NCBI GenBank assembly: GCA_021397845.1
Contig: CM038049.1
Coordinates: 103,198,877 to 103,262,876 of the forward strand
DNA from: Areca catechu
Taxonomy: Eukaryota; Streptophyta; Magnoliopsida; Arecales; Arecaceae
DNA length: 64,000 bases
Reading direction: 5' to 3'
Shown here: positions 44,058-54,840 of the stretch, piece after piece
Layout of the letters: every line of letters begins with the position of its first letter
Numbering within the stretch: position 1 is the first letter of the stretch
Notes under the pieces: generated by a model
Database searches by the model: none
Seen by the model: only the letters and a program-made list of their open reading frames with translations
Told to the model about the DNA's origin: nothing
Program-made: the position numbers and the translations under genes

Positions 44058-44902
44058 TGTTGGCGTAGAGTCCCTATTCCAGCTAGTCGGAGCTACTGGA
44101 TCGCAGGACCGCTCCCTGGTTCACCTGCAAAATAAATCCCTTGCTAGAGTTGCTTCGACGGGGGACACTCCGATGCCTAAGTAAGAGGCGGGCTCCAGCC
44201 ACAGAATGGAAAATGTGAGGAGAAACGGAGGGAAAAGACTCTGAGATTTATGGAGTATATTGTGCCTCTTACTTCGAGCATTCCCTCTTACCATTATTTA
44301 TAAGGAGCATCCAGCCTGCGGTTCCGTTCTTCTTCCAACGGTTACGGTGGAGAGTTAATTCCTCTCCCACGATCCGCAGTCATGGGTTGTCATCGAACGG
44401 TTCCGGCCAGACCGAAGATATTGCTGCTAGAGTTATGTACCCTGATTGTGTCCTGGAGATAATCGATGGTGCAAGACAGATCATGCATCCATCTTCAGAC
44501 TTTTCTTTTAGGAAAATTAATGTAATCAGATTGGGAGTGTCTTCGTCCCCGGATCTTCTCGAGACGGATCGGAGATCCTGTCTTTGGCATAGATCGAGAA
44601 CTTGATCTTTGTCATAGCCCGAAGACTATATTTTCATACAAATCGAAGAGCGTGTCTTCGGGAGTCGGATCGGGCTGGTGATTCTATTTTCAAGAGTCGA
44701 AGGACCTGGTCTTCGGTGAGAGCCGAAGATGTGACCTGAAGGTCTTGTCATCGAATGCTGTAGACTCGTAAAGGGCTTCAGCTTGCCCATAGGTTATCCG
44801 ACATTTCCTGAATACCTGGGTCCAAATTTTGTGGTTCGGAAGGCAAGGCTTCGATTGGCTGAACCGACAGTTTGATCGTACTTGGATCGAGATATCCCAA
44901 CA
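44058..44902 (-). repeat. Element G 3' LTR
   Basis: 845 bp. Matches 60223-61104. A minus-strand TATA box CTTATAAAT is at 44296-44304. Confidence 0.9.
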
Positions 44903-44903
44903 G

Positions 44904-44920
44904 TTGCCCCCTACTCTCAG
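44904..44920 (-). other. Element G polypurine tract
   Basis: Minus strand GAGAGTAGGGGGCAAC immediately precedes TGTTGGG of the 3' LTR. Confidence 0.75.
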
Positions 44921-45517
44921 TCTTCGAAGTAGAGGTTTGCCTCAAAGAGTGAGAGTATCAATGATTTGTCATTTTTCTTCCGGGAAATGGTGTAGTGGAT
45001 GATCGTAAAGATCTCTGATTGGACTGTCAATTATAACTGCCAGACGATTTGGTGCAGCGGTGGACAGTTGTCATTTTCTGATTGAGGGAGGAGAAAGGAG
45101 TGGGCTGCTTGGGGACTGTCCTTTCTTTATTCACTACATGGTGATTCAACCAATCTTTTGGTTGGGATTCTGCTGGATGATGAGCGTGCTTCATCCCGGT
45201 CATTGATCTAAATGAATTATACCCTTTGGATTGTTTCTTGTCACATAAGCTTTGCAGAGTTTTAGGGCTTTTTGTCTCTTTTTGGAAAAAAGAGAAGGTC
45301 CAGTTGAGGAAGCTTCTTCAACTTCAATATTCGCTGAGCTTTTCCTATTCTTAGCCTGATAGTTCTTTTCTGTAGGTAGAACTTTCTTTCTGCTATTTTT
45401 CTCCATTCTTTTATCATTGCTGAATCTATAGAAAGTCGAGAGGGATAGGTTGGGCCTTTTGGGGCCAGTGACGTAGTGAGTCCGGAATCAATTCCTAGCT
45501 CTGTTTCACCGGGAAAG
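44921..45517. other. Element G untranslated region between aORF1 and 3' LTR
   Basis: No gene seen. It would hold the promoter for aORF1, but only a weak TATA-like TTATACC near 45217 is visible. Confidence 0.5.
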
Positions 45518-45767
45518 ATGAATCATCTTCGAGAGCGCTATCGCATTCCTGAGGGGTTTCCTTTCATCCTTCCTGCATCTGAGGAACAGGTGAACAAACC
45601 TCCTCCCGGGTGCCTGGCCGTGTACGAAGACCACTTGAAGGCTGGGCTCCGATTTCCTTTGCATCCTTTCTTCATCAAAGTCTTTCGTTTATATCAAGTG
45701 GTGCCTGCACAGCTAACTCCAAATAGCATTCGAAACATCTATGGATTTTTGGTTCGATGCCGCATAG
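45518..45767 (+). pseudogene. Element G antisense frame aORF1, first part (Transposase_28-like)
   Basis: Begins MNHLRERYRIPEGF; the PPPGCLAVYEDHLKAGLRFP and LHPFFIKVFRLYQVVPAQLTP stretches are characteristic of the plant family named putative gypsy-type transposon (Pfam Transposase_28). It is read on the plus strand, opposite to gag-pol. Interrupted by H inside a Cys-Arg-Ile codon run; resumes at 50793. The frame is open further upstream (to a GTG at 45476), but the ATG at 45518 is the better start. Function unknown. Confidence 0.8.
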
Positions 45768-47044
45768 TGATGCGGCACGAAGATGAGAATGCAATCTAAA
45801 TGATGGATTGAGAAATGAGAGCAATGAAGCCTATTAACAGGTACTAAATTTCAGATCAAAAGTACTAAGGTAAAGCTATGGAAGGAGCATTGAAATTTGG
45901 AACTTACGCCGCGATGTAGTTATTTAAATCCTAGAGAAGATTAGGGCTAATGAATATTGAATTTAAACCTTAGCAACGATCTTCAATAACTCAGACTTAA
46001 GAGATTAGGAGGTGTTATTTACCCAAGATGATCACTCCCTGGTAGATCCATTGAAGCTCTTAGACGAACTAGCCCTGAAGTGGAAGATTGGCATTCCAAA
46101 GAAACTAGTTTCATTCAACATTGATCTTTGGCAAGAGAACCCTTTCTTGAACTCCGAATCAAAGAAGGATCCTGCACAATGAACGGGTTAGACTGGGACC
46201 AATTTGAAAGATATCAAAACAAAGAAACCAAACAGGCAAGGGAACTTCGATGGAGGCATGGATCCCTATAGGTGGATGTTGGCGTTGGACACTTGAAAGC
46301 TTGAGAAGAGAAAATCAAACACACCCAAAGAAAACAAGATGATACTACCAAAAAAACACCTTCTTCAACTACTACTTCACTTAAATTTCATTTCATCCAA
46401 AAAAGCTTTTCTTTTTTTTTTTACCATGGGCATACAAGAGGCTTTTAATGGCCTTTCTATCAATTTGAAATTCCCCATATCATGGAGAAATATTAGGGGG
46501 GTTACATGAAATGTGCAGGATTTTGTGGAGGATTTGGTGGAGCTGGTTGCATGATTTGTGGATGGAGTTGGCCGACCTTCTTTGAATTTGAAAACACTCC
46601 TTGGTCGACCACTTGTAGCTTTCATGTAATTTAAAATTTGAATGATGCCACGTGGCAGGTGAGGTGGTAATGATGTGGCATGGCAAGGTGGCATGGTGAC
46701 ATGGCACATCCTTCTCCATGGCGCCCCTTGGAGATGACATGGCAAAGGTGATGTGACATCCTCTGGTGATGAGTTGGCATCGATGGTCCATGATGATGTG
46801 GCATTCCAAGTAAAGCTGGTCTGGCCTAATTTCAAGTAGCTCTTGAACTTGACTCAGTACAAAGCCTAATTGACTCTAATTGAACTCTTGATTGAATTCT
46901 AATTGAACTTTAAAACCCTAAAAGAAAATAAAACATGACTCAATAAACATACAGGACTCATACGAGACTTGAGTTCCTAGTCTCAATCCATAAAGAACTT
47001 GTTATTAGTTGAAGCTTCTTCTTTCTGAGCCTGGTGCCCCCACC
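45768..47044 (-). repeat. Element H 3' LTR
   Basis: 1277 bp, plus-strand ends TGATGCGGCACG and GGTGCCCCCACCA. Confidence 0.9.
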
Positions 47045-47726
47045 AATTCTTCCCGGGTGGGAGGAACTCGACCCTGTTGAGTATTGTTCAGCCTAGCTTT
47101 GATATTGTTCAAATAAGTCTGGGTCCAGTCATTGCAGGTCCTCTCTAGCGATTCAGGAGTCGTCAGATTTTGGTCTCCCTTGCCAACGGACCAAATATCG
47201 ATAGTAATCCTTGTTTCTGGTAGTGACAATCTTATTATCCAGGTTTTGTTCAGTTTTCTCTTATTTTTGAGGAATGGTTGTTTGTGGATACTCAGGTAAT
47301 GGTTCACTCTCAAAAATATGGTCAGGCCCAAAAGGCTCACTAGGTATCATCATGGGTTCCTTATATTCTATCAAGTCTGAGACATTGAAGGTCGGGTTGA
47401 TACCTAGGTCTGAAGGTAATTCCAATATGTAAGCATTAGATCTAATCTTCTTTAGGACTTTAAAGGGGCCTGCACCACGGGTATGTAGTTTCTTGAAAGT
47501 CCCAGATGGGAACATGATCTCTCTCATAGAATTCCTTGACTTTCTTTCTTGAATTAGTCCTATGTTTATAGGATTCATTGCTCAACTTTATTTCATGATG
47601 CAAATCCTCAACATGCTATGCATAGGACTCAGCAGACTCAGAAACTTACACAAGCACTTACGAAATGCAGACTGAACTAGGCATCTTTATTGAGAGGAAT
47701 TTTATTGGACTCTCTAGGGCCTAAAC
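47045..47726 (-). pseudogene. Element H integrase C-terminus and chromodomain remnant
   Basis: The minus strand retains LHTRGAGPFKVLKKI, SDLGINPTFNVSDLIEY (47261-47578) and a chromodomain stretch RWQGRPKSDDS with stops near 47130-47200. The frame remains open into the 3' LTR. Confidence 0.82.
47066..47082 (-). promoter_or_regulatory. Hairpin upstream of the element H PPT
   Basis: Minus strand ACTCAA-CAGGG-TCGAGT (one mismatch in the stem), then the purine-rich CGGGAAGAAT and the 3' LTR. Confidence 0.55.
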
Positions 47727-48613
47727 CTAACAGATTAATGACTCTCTAGGTTTGACCCTGGTCTGGTATGCACATGAGAATTTATCATGGGTTCCTAGCA
47801 AATGACATAAGGTTTTCCAAAAGTAGGTAGCAAAAGGAATAGGCTTTAAAGGCTCATGCAACCTAGTAATCTCATCAAAATGAAACTTAATGGCTCTAAA
47901 ATTAGGATAAGACTTAAGGAAAGGCAGGAAATAGGAATCCGAGTCTTGGGGTAATTTAGGGGAATCTTGAACAGACCTTGGTTACTCATGATGACCTTAA
48001 GATTTGAATATTGATCTACGGGCGGGATGCTTCTAGGTAGTTGAAGGTCATCGGCAAAGTCTTCTAAAATAATGATTGGGTTCTTCTCAGGTAACTGAAG
48101 GAGTTCTTGTGTCGAAGCTAAAGTATTGGATTCTTCCTGAGGGCATTGTCTTATGGGAATCAAGTCCTCACTAAATTTTGGTTGTTCTGATGTTTCAGGA
48201 GTAGGCTCAATAATCTTTTCTTTACCAAAGGTTTCCTCAGGTAAGGTACTAAAGTTGTTCTCTTCACAGTCTTCCCCTTCATATTCATCTATTAAACTTA
48301 TGTCAGTCTCATACACATATTTACTAGGTTCAGACTTGCCTTCTTCCTTCCCTAGCCCTTCAGTTTGAGGATATCCTAAGTCTTGAGTATTCATGAACTC
48401 AACTTGTACTTCAGGGTTCTTACTCCTATCATTCATATGAGCTAATGGGATAGTAGGAGTTGGTTGGTCTAAGGAAAATTGTTTAGCCAGCATTTGGTTC
48501 AATTAGGCCATTAGATCATTTAGGCCTTTCAGCATGGTTTCAAGATTCGGGTCCATGGCTACACTGGACCGGGTCTGGACTGGTGAATATGAGGCTCCTA
48601 ATCTAGTTTCCAT
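47727..48613 (-). pseudogene. Element H gag-like protein, related to that of F
   Basis: ATG 48613 (METRLGASYSP); TAA at 48503-48505 and one frameshift near 47970. Otherwise about 295 codons. The middle (YETDISLIDEYEGED, then LPEETFGKEKIIE and FSEDLI) aligns with the acidic part of the F protein. The end (SYFLPF, FATYFWKTLCHLLG, KFSCA, KPRE) aligns with the end of F and stops at the same TAG. It lacks the 28-residue repeats of F, the gag core and the knuckle. Function unknown. Confidence 0.75.
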
Positions 48614-49508
48614 GCATGCAAGTAGACTCAAGCTCGAGCTAAGGTTTCATAGACCTAGAGCACAAATTAGAGGTCTAATTAAGTGAACCAACTAGCTAGT
48701 AGTACTTATAGGACTTAGCCAGGTAGGTGGTGGGGAGTGAAGGTCCCTGATTGCCAACCTTAGACACCAATCTGAGATTGGCCAGGTAGGCGGACCAAAT
48801 CACAAGCCCTGATGCACCAATCTTAGACACCAAGACAGTAAGCACATACCAATTAGCTGACACAGTTAACTTGACCCTAACCTGAACCCAACTTGTTGGT
48901 GTCCCTAACCCACTAGGGCAATTAAGGTTCTAATTGATTTTAATTAGGGGTTGGGTTCGATGCACAATGTGGGCGGTTGTTCTTAGGCTAAGGACAGGTG
49001 ATCAATCCTGCCCCCATGTCATATTGGTGCCCTTAATTGGATTAAAATGGATGCACACAATCATGATGAAATTTATCCTACTGAAATTTAAAGCAGAACA
49101 GTACAAGAATTACAGTCCAAAAATTCTATGATTAAACAAAAATTTTGGAAAAATTATGAAAAATTCTATCAATTATAATGGATCTAACAAAATAAGAATA
49201 ACTAAATTTGGATTTCTTTGCTAAGAGAAATGAGTTAATGTTCAGACCATATTTGCGGAACTATTTACAATAGAACAGGGAAATGATGCGGGAATTTTCA
49301 TTTTTTTTGTGATTTTTTCCTAATGATGAAATTTAATAAGGTGATAAACGACTTAAAAGGGGACATGAAAAAAATTATTTCAATGCAAAATATGTAACTT
49401 GCCTTTGGAGCTGCAGACGGATTACAAGCAGCCTACACAGAAAAAAAAAAAATAGCAAGCAGACCCTAATACAAAAAATAGAAATTAACCCTAACCTAAT
49501 GCAACCAT
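48614..49508 (-). other. Element H untranslated leader
   Basis: No gene. Contains the conserved leader block (48903-49020). Confidence 0.7.
48903..49020 (-). promoter_or_regulatory. Conserved leader block with hairpin (element H copy)
   Basis: Minus strand GGGGGCAGGATTGATCACCT (about 48995-49015) and hairpin GCCC-TAGT-GGGT (48908-48919), the last pair a G-T wobble. Confidence 0.55.
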
Positions 49509-49520
49509 GCTCTGATACCA
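49509..49520 (-). other. Element H primer binding site
   Basis: Minus strand TGGTATCAGAGC, a perfect tRNA-Met PBS, 3 bases inside the 5' LTR. Confidence 0.92.
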
Positions 49521-49523
49521 ATT

Positions 49524-50787
49524 TGATGTGGCACGAAGATGAGAATGCAATCTAAATGATGGATTGAGAAATGAGAGCAATGAAGCCTATTAACAGGTAC
49601 TAAAATTCAGATCAAAAGTACTAAGGTAAAGCTATGGAAGGAGCACTGAAATTTGGAACTTACGCTGCGATGTAGTTATTTAAATCCTAGAGAAGATTAG
49701 GGCTAATGAATATTGAATTTAAACCTTAGCAACGATCTTCAATAACTCAGACTTAAGAGATTAGGAGGTGTTATTTATCCAAGATGATCACTCCCTGGTA
49801 GATCCATTGAAGCTCTTAGACGAACTAGCCCTGAAGTGGAAGATTGGCATTCCAAAGAAACTAGTTTCATTCAACATTGATCTTTGGCAAGAGAACCCTT
49901 TCTTGAACTCCGAATCATAGAAGGATCCTACACAATGAACGGGTTAGACTGGGACCAATTTGAAAGATATCAAAATAAAGAAACCAAACAGGCAAGGGAA
50001 CTTCGATGGAGGCATGGATCCCTAGAGGTGGATGTTGGCGTTGGACACTTGAAAGCTTGAGAAGAGAAAATCAAACACACCCAAAGAAAACAAGAGGATA
50101 CTACCAAGAAAACACCTTCTTCAACTACTACTTCACTTAAATTTCATTTCATCCAAAAAAGCTTTTCTTTTTTTTTTTTACAATGGGCGTACAAGAGGCT
50201 TTTAATGGCCTTTCAATCAATTTGAAATTCTCCATATCATGGAGAAATATTAGGGGGGGTTACATGAAATGTGGAGGATTTCGTGGAGGATTTGGTGGAG
50301 CTGGTTGCATGATTTATGGATGGAGTTGGCCGACCTCCTTTGAATTTGAAAACACTCCTTGGTCGACCACTTGTAGCTTTCATGTAATTTAAAATTTGAA
50401 TGATGCCACGTGGCAGGTGAGGTGGCAAGGTGGCATGGTGACATGACGCATCCTTCTCCATGGCACCCCTTGGAGATGACAAGGCAAAGGTGATGTGACG
50501 TCCTCTGGTGATGAGTTGGCACCGGTGGTCCATGATGATGTGGCATTCCAAGTAAAGCTGGTCTGGCCCAATTTCAAGTAGCTCTTGAACTTGACTCAGT
50601 ACAAAGCCTAATTGACTCTAATTGAACTCTTGATTGAATTCTAATTGAACTTTAAAATCCCAAAAGAAAATAAAACATGACTCAATAAACATACAGGACT
50701 CATACGAGACTTGAGTTCCTAGTCTCAATCCATAAAAAACTTGGTATTAGTTGAAGCTTCTTCTTTCTGAGCCTGGTGCCCCCACGA
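49524..50787 (-). repeat. Element H 5' LTR
   Basis: 1264 bp. Close to the 3' LTR, with a gap of about 10 bases near 50420 and a few substitutions. It ends CCCCCACGA (CCA mutated to CGA) before CATAG. Confidence 0.9.
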
Positions 50788-50792
50788 CATAG

Positions 50793-51240
50793 CTAACATA
50801 AAACCCAGGACCAACTTTTATTCTGCCCTCTTTATGCTCAAGAGAGATTTTCACGGTGATGGATGGTGGGTGATCGACCCTCAGCCAGGCCGTAAGATCA
50901 TCAAGGTATGCCTAGTGCCTTCCGTGGATGGAAACCCACCTTCATCTTTGTGTTGTCTATTGACCCGTGGGGCTTCGATAGCGTTTGGAAGAAACCATGC
51001 TTGACCGCCAATGATGGAAAAAAGGTTTTGGCAGTCGACCAGTCTAATTATAATCTACTGACTGACTCGAAAATTGTTCCTATCCATGAGTTGTTGGAGG
51101 AGAGGAGCCTCCATCGGGCAGGGATTAGTAGGTTCCCTGCATTAGGTATAGAAGATGAAAGTTTTTCACTTCTTTTCTCCCCTTCAGGTCGTGGTTCAGT
51201 TGACTTAGAGATGTTTTTCTGTTTGCAGGCTGCAGAATGA
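50793..51240 (+). pseudogene. Element G aORF1, second part
   Basis: Continues with FYSALFMLKRDFHGDGWWVI, then GWKPTFIFVLSIDPWGFDSVW (50908-51010), the conserved WW / GWK-FFFV part of the Transposase_28 family. A frame change lies near 50910. The stretch 51150-51233 is pyrimidine-rich and ends TTTGCAG, resembling the end of an intron, with a candidate donor at TTAG|GTATAG near 51144. Confidence 0.7.
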
Positions 51241-51745
51241 AGGCTACTCTGAGCTGGCTCCGCCAAACTTCCAAGAAGAGGGTAGCACAGGCCCCTCTTA
51301 CCAGATCGGCAGTTCGAAAGAGGGTCTGAAGAGATGGTCCTGAAGGGAACAGGGGCACTTCATCCTCCAGGGGAACCTCCGGGGAAGATGCGGTGCTGAC
51401 GGTGGAGGCCCCGACAGGGCCTCATCCAGTCGAACCTCTGCCAATAGCTACCTCTCCAGTTTGTATGGGGTGAGTTCATCTCCAATAGCTGATGTTCCAT
51501 TGCCCTGCCCCCCTGTAGTGGATAAGGGAAAGGCTCCACAGGTCGAGGGGGAGTCCGTTCGAGAGGCTTCTCCAGCTGGGACCCGTCCGGCGGACTCTTC
51601 AGAGTTTTCCCTTGTCGGGGGTCTATTAGTCCCCGCTATTGCTAAGCGGGCACTGAAGGGCACTTTGCTGCTTCATGATTTTGCAATCATCCAGAGCCAG
51701 AGCATCACCAGAATATCTGATTCTGCCTTTTCTTCCCTGCAACAG
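51234..51745 (+). pseudogene. Element G aORF1, basic and Ser/Pro-rich part
   Basis: After TTTGCAG the frame reads RMKATLSWLRQTSKKRVAQ, similar to the start of aORF2 (MKFSISELLRAVKRRAIG). A low-complexity region follows and then FSSLQQ at 51745, where CAACAG|GTGAGA is a good intron donor. Frameshifts and stops occur near 51328 and 51470. Confidence 0.6.
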
Positions 51746-51835
51746 GTGAGATCTTCAACACCTTCCCCTTGCCTGGAATGCTATTTGGTTTGTCACTTTG
51801 CCTCGTCGATGTAGTTGGTCTAAGACATTACCTTC

Positions 51836-52713
51836 ATGGAGGAGGGCTTGCGGAATGTTCATAACCTTATCCATGGCCTCAAGGAGGAGCTCCACACAGC
51901 TAGAGCCGAAAGAGAAGTGGCTGAAGAGCTAAAGCAGTCCATGAAAAATCGTCTCATCTATGTGGATGCTGAGGTTTGTGGACTGAGGGGCGAGCTGAAA
52001 AGTGCCCAGTTGAAAATTACGGAGCAAGGGACAGGGTTGAGAAGGAGTAGGAAGCAAGTCAAATCCTTGTAGCAAGCTACCAAAGAGGACCAAGAGAAAG
52101 TGGAGAGCTTGACAAGGCGGTTGAGGAGGCTACCAGGAGGGCCAAAGAGGCGATCTTGGAGTCCGAGGCAGCTAGAAGGGAATCTGCGGTCCTAAAAAAG
52201 CTAGCAAGTGATGCCATAGTAGACTTTAGTAAATCCTCTCAATTCCAGGAGGAAATGAATGAGGCAACCTTATACGGCTATCAACATATCTTTAATGATG
52301 GACTTGCCAAGGTTAGAGGGGCTTTCCCATACCTTGATCTTTATGGTGTCCACCCTTTCGACATAGTTGAAGAAGAAGAAGAAGAAGAAGAAGTCGTGGG
52401 AGAAATTAGGGAGATGTCAAACCAAAGGGGGGAGATCCCGGTTGTGGTCGAAGACATTTGTGCAGATTCGGTGCAGGCCGAAGGGGTTGACAGGGCCGAA
52501 GAGTTGCCACGCTTGGGAGAGGAGCCTCCTGTCTCAGTGGAAGGCTTGGAAGTGGTTCCAACTCTAATCTCGACCCCGGAGGGGGTTCAGGCTGAGGAGG
52601 AAGTCCAAGTTGAAGGCTCTCTGGTCCCAGCCCAAGTCGATGAAACCCTTACCATGCAGATCGACAAGCTGCTTCAATCCTGCGGCATTGGGTCCCCTCT
52701 AGCTGATGTCTAG
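51836..52713 (+). pseudogene. Element G aORF1, coiled-coil and C-terminal part
   Basis: MEEGLRNVHNLIHGLKEELH begins a long predicted coiled coil, broken by TAG at 52070 and a frame change. Then comes AIVDFSKSSQFQEEMNEA, GAFPYLDLYGV, a Glu run from (GAA)n at about 52368-52392 and an acidic tail to TAG at 52711. The DF-SS-F-EE block recurs in aORF2. Confidence 0.7.
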
Positions 52714-53324
52714 CGATCCATGTAGCTTTACGCGTTGTCTTCTTCTTCTTTTTTTTTTGGTAGTTGACAACTCTTGAATAACAACTTTTTTGGACTATAA
52801 AGTGGCATTCTCCTCTTTTGTATGTGCCATGTCGTATCTTCGAATATAGCATGGATAAGGTTGTTGGTCTGATCGGTAGTTCGGGCTTCACTGCTCTCTC
52901 CCTCTTCTGTATAGTCAAAAAGTCGAGGCCGAAGATCGTTTAGTTGGCGATCGGCACTGAAGATGAATTCTGAAGTAAATTGGGATGCCATTGCTGGAGA
53001 CCATTTATGGCCAACCAGGCCGACATTACCTTTATTTCATAATTAGACTACCCATCAAGGGATAGACATGACAGACAGGTGTCACCTTCCCATTGATGAA
53101 TGATTAAGAAACCTCGATCGTGGTTCTCGTTGCTTGTACTGGGTGCTTCGACATTTGAATAGTCGCATTCTCTTGCACCATAGGTGAACCAAATCTCTCT
53201 TTTCCAAAAAGGAGTCATTAATGCCATTGCCGCACGATAAAGATTCTTCTAGATTTATGGTATCGGTAGTTGCTTTCCCAAGAGCTCTCAAGTAGTCATC
53301 CAGAGTCTCGAGGTGATGCCTCGA
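52714..53324. other. Element G spacer between antisense frames
   Basis: No gene recognised. Minus-strand openings here are unrelated to known element proteins. The right end carries the upstream promoter region of aORF2. Confidence 0.5.
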
Positions 53325-53408
53325 CACGTGGCACCTTTTGATGCGCCTGAGAAAGGGTGTGGGGCACGTCTCTTGGTGGCCAGTCATGGGTGTAAGGCCC
53401 TTATAAAT
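53325..53408 (+). promoter_or_regulatory. Candidate promoter of antisense aORF2
   Basis: G-box CACGTG (53325-53330, in GACACGTGGCAC) and TATA box TTATAAAT (53401-53408), about 88 bases before the ATG at 53496. Spacing and sequence fit a plant core promoter on the plus strand. Confidence 0.55.
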
Positions 53409-53495
53409 GGGGCCCTGTCCTTCCCTATCGAAAGCCATCACAAGTCCAGACCCCCGCTTTGGGAATTCCTCTTCTTTCTCCATTGTTTCGAAAAA

Positions 53496-54005
53496 ATGAA
53501 GTTCAGCATCTCTGAGCTCCTTAGGGCGGTGAAGAGAAGGGCTATTGGTTCTGGAGCCAGGAGGAGTCCCACATTCCCCGGATTGAGTGACGATGATGAG
53601 CCGGTCATCGATCGCTTGGGGAGGAAGGTCCGTGTCCTGAAGGCTCAACTAGAGGAGGCCCGGACCCGAGTCAAGGCGGCCATTGCTGAGGTAGAGGAGG
53701 CCAAGAAGAAGGTGGTGGATGCCATTTTAGACTTCAAGACATCTTCTGCTTTCAAAGAGGAGGTCGCTGAGGTGGCTCTGGACTCTTATCATCAGGGGTT
53801 CTGGGAATATAGGGGTAAGGCCTTCAAGTTTTATGACTTGAAGGGCCTTGACAACATCAAGCGCCCAGTTCCCTTCCCTGGACACGAATTCGATTCATAT
53901 TTTGAGGAGTCGGATTCTGATCTAAAGAGGAACCCTGAGGCCCCTTCATCCTCCTTCCAAGACTCCCCCCGCCAGCATGGGAAAGGGCCGGCGGGCAGTT
54001 ATTGA
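53496..54005 (+). CDS. Element G antisense frame aORF2 (coiled-coil protein)
   Basis: 169 codons, ATG 53496 (after six A residues) to TGA 54003. A basic N-terminus (MKFSISELLRAVKRR) is followed by a predicted coiled coil (VLKAQLEEARTRVKAAIAEV), DAILDFKTSSAFKEEVAEVA and an acidic Ser-rich end (DSYFEESDSD). N-terminus and DF-SS-F-EE block match the later parts of aORF1, so this looks like a partial duplicate without the Transposase_28 part. The frame is open upstream to 53313, but the TATA box lies inside that extension. Unlike its neighbours it is unbroken. Function unknown. Confidence 0.65.
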   Translation: MKFSISELLRAVKRRAIGSGARRSPTFPGLSDDDEPVIDRLGRKVRVLKAQLEEARTRVKAAIAEVEEAKKKVVDAILDFKTSSAFKEEVAEVALDSYHQGFWEYRGKAFKFYDLKGLDNIKRPVPFPGHEFDSYFEESDSDLKRNPEAPSSSFQDSPRQHGKGPAGSY

Positions 54006-54840
54006 ATGTGCTTTCCAAATTCCTGCAATCTCTTTTTTTTTTCTCTTTATGAGAGTTTCTTTTCCTTTTTTTTTTTGTAAAAATTTCAGAAAAGAAATGA
54101 AATATCTTAACTTTTTCAACCTTTTCCCGCATCTCCTCTATGATTTATTGAATCATGGTATGCCAAGAGCATAGATTTCTCAGACCACTTATGATCCGTC
54201 AAGGAGAGATGAGATCGGTTGGACTGTCTTATGAGTGTTTGTTGCTGACAAGAAGGACAACATAGGTCCGTTCGAGCATATTTTTGGGTTTACCGTTGGG
54301 TAGGGCATCTCTGCCATCCTAGTGCATTTATGTCATGACCAAGGTAGGCTGTTCAGGCTCGTCCTGGTGCATCTTCAGATTTTCCATATGGTAGGTTATG
54401 AAAACCATCCCTGCACCTTCTTTAGTATAAGATAGGCTGGTTAGGCCCACCCTGGCACGTCTTCGGGTTTTCCATAGGGTAGGTTACTTGAACTATCCCT
54501 GTGCCTTCTTTAGTATAAGGTAGGCTGGTTAGGCCCGCCCGGCACATCTTCAGGTTTTTCGTAAGGTAGGTTACTTGAACTATCCTTGTGCCTTAGATCT
54601 TTTTGGTGGTCCGATGGGGCCATCCGTTGCGCTCGTCGGACATGCCGATAAGGTGAGTGGATCAGACTCTTCTTTGTGCCATTGGCAGATTCCTCAAATC
54701 ATGCCATTCAAGCTGTTGTCATTTTGTTGACTTAATAGGCCATGCAGAGTTGGGCAAATTTGCACAAGAAATGTAGGGGTCAGTTTATTGAAAGTATTTG
54801 AGAATGTTTTGTACATTCCATGGCCGGGACAGAATTTTTC
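54006..54840. other. Element G region between aORF2 and integrase, with tandem repeats
   Basis: No gene. Contains three copies of an 88-bp repeat (54344-54597). Confidence 0.65.
54344..54597. repeat. 88-bp tandem repeat, about three copies
   Basis: Units start at about 54344, 54432 and 54520. Each has AGGCTG-TTAGGC, CATCTTCAGGTTTTCC, GGTAGGTTACTTGAACTATC and CCTTCTTTAGTATAAG; the last is truncated. Confidence 0.85.

Larger units (their letters stand above)
45768..50787 (-). mobile_element. Element H: non-autonomous chromovirus derivative
   Basis: 5020 bp flanked by CATAG (45763-45767 and 50788-50792), nested in aORF1 of G. It has LTRs of 1277 and 1264 bp, tRNA-Met PBS, leader, one gag-like frame related to that of F and an integrase-chromodomain tail. 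Protease, RT, RNase H and most of integrase are absent. Its LTR sequence is unlike that of F, yet its internal plan is the same. Confidence 0.92.

Noticed and set aside
46377..46835. Minus-strand frames of 109 and 152 codons in the H LTR, repeated near 50237-50577.
   Set aside because: They sit in LTR U3, differ in length between the two LTRs through a small gap, and have His/Pro/Ser-rich low complexity.
53082..53648. A 188-codon minus-strand frame over the aORF2 promoter.
   Set aside because: It is the reverse strand of aORF2 and its upstream sequence, with no similarity to element proteins.
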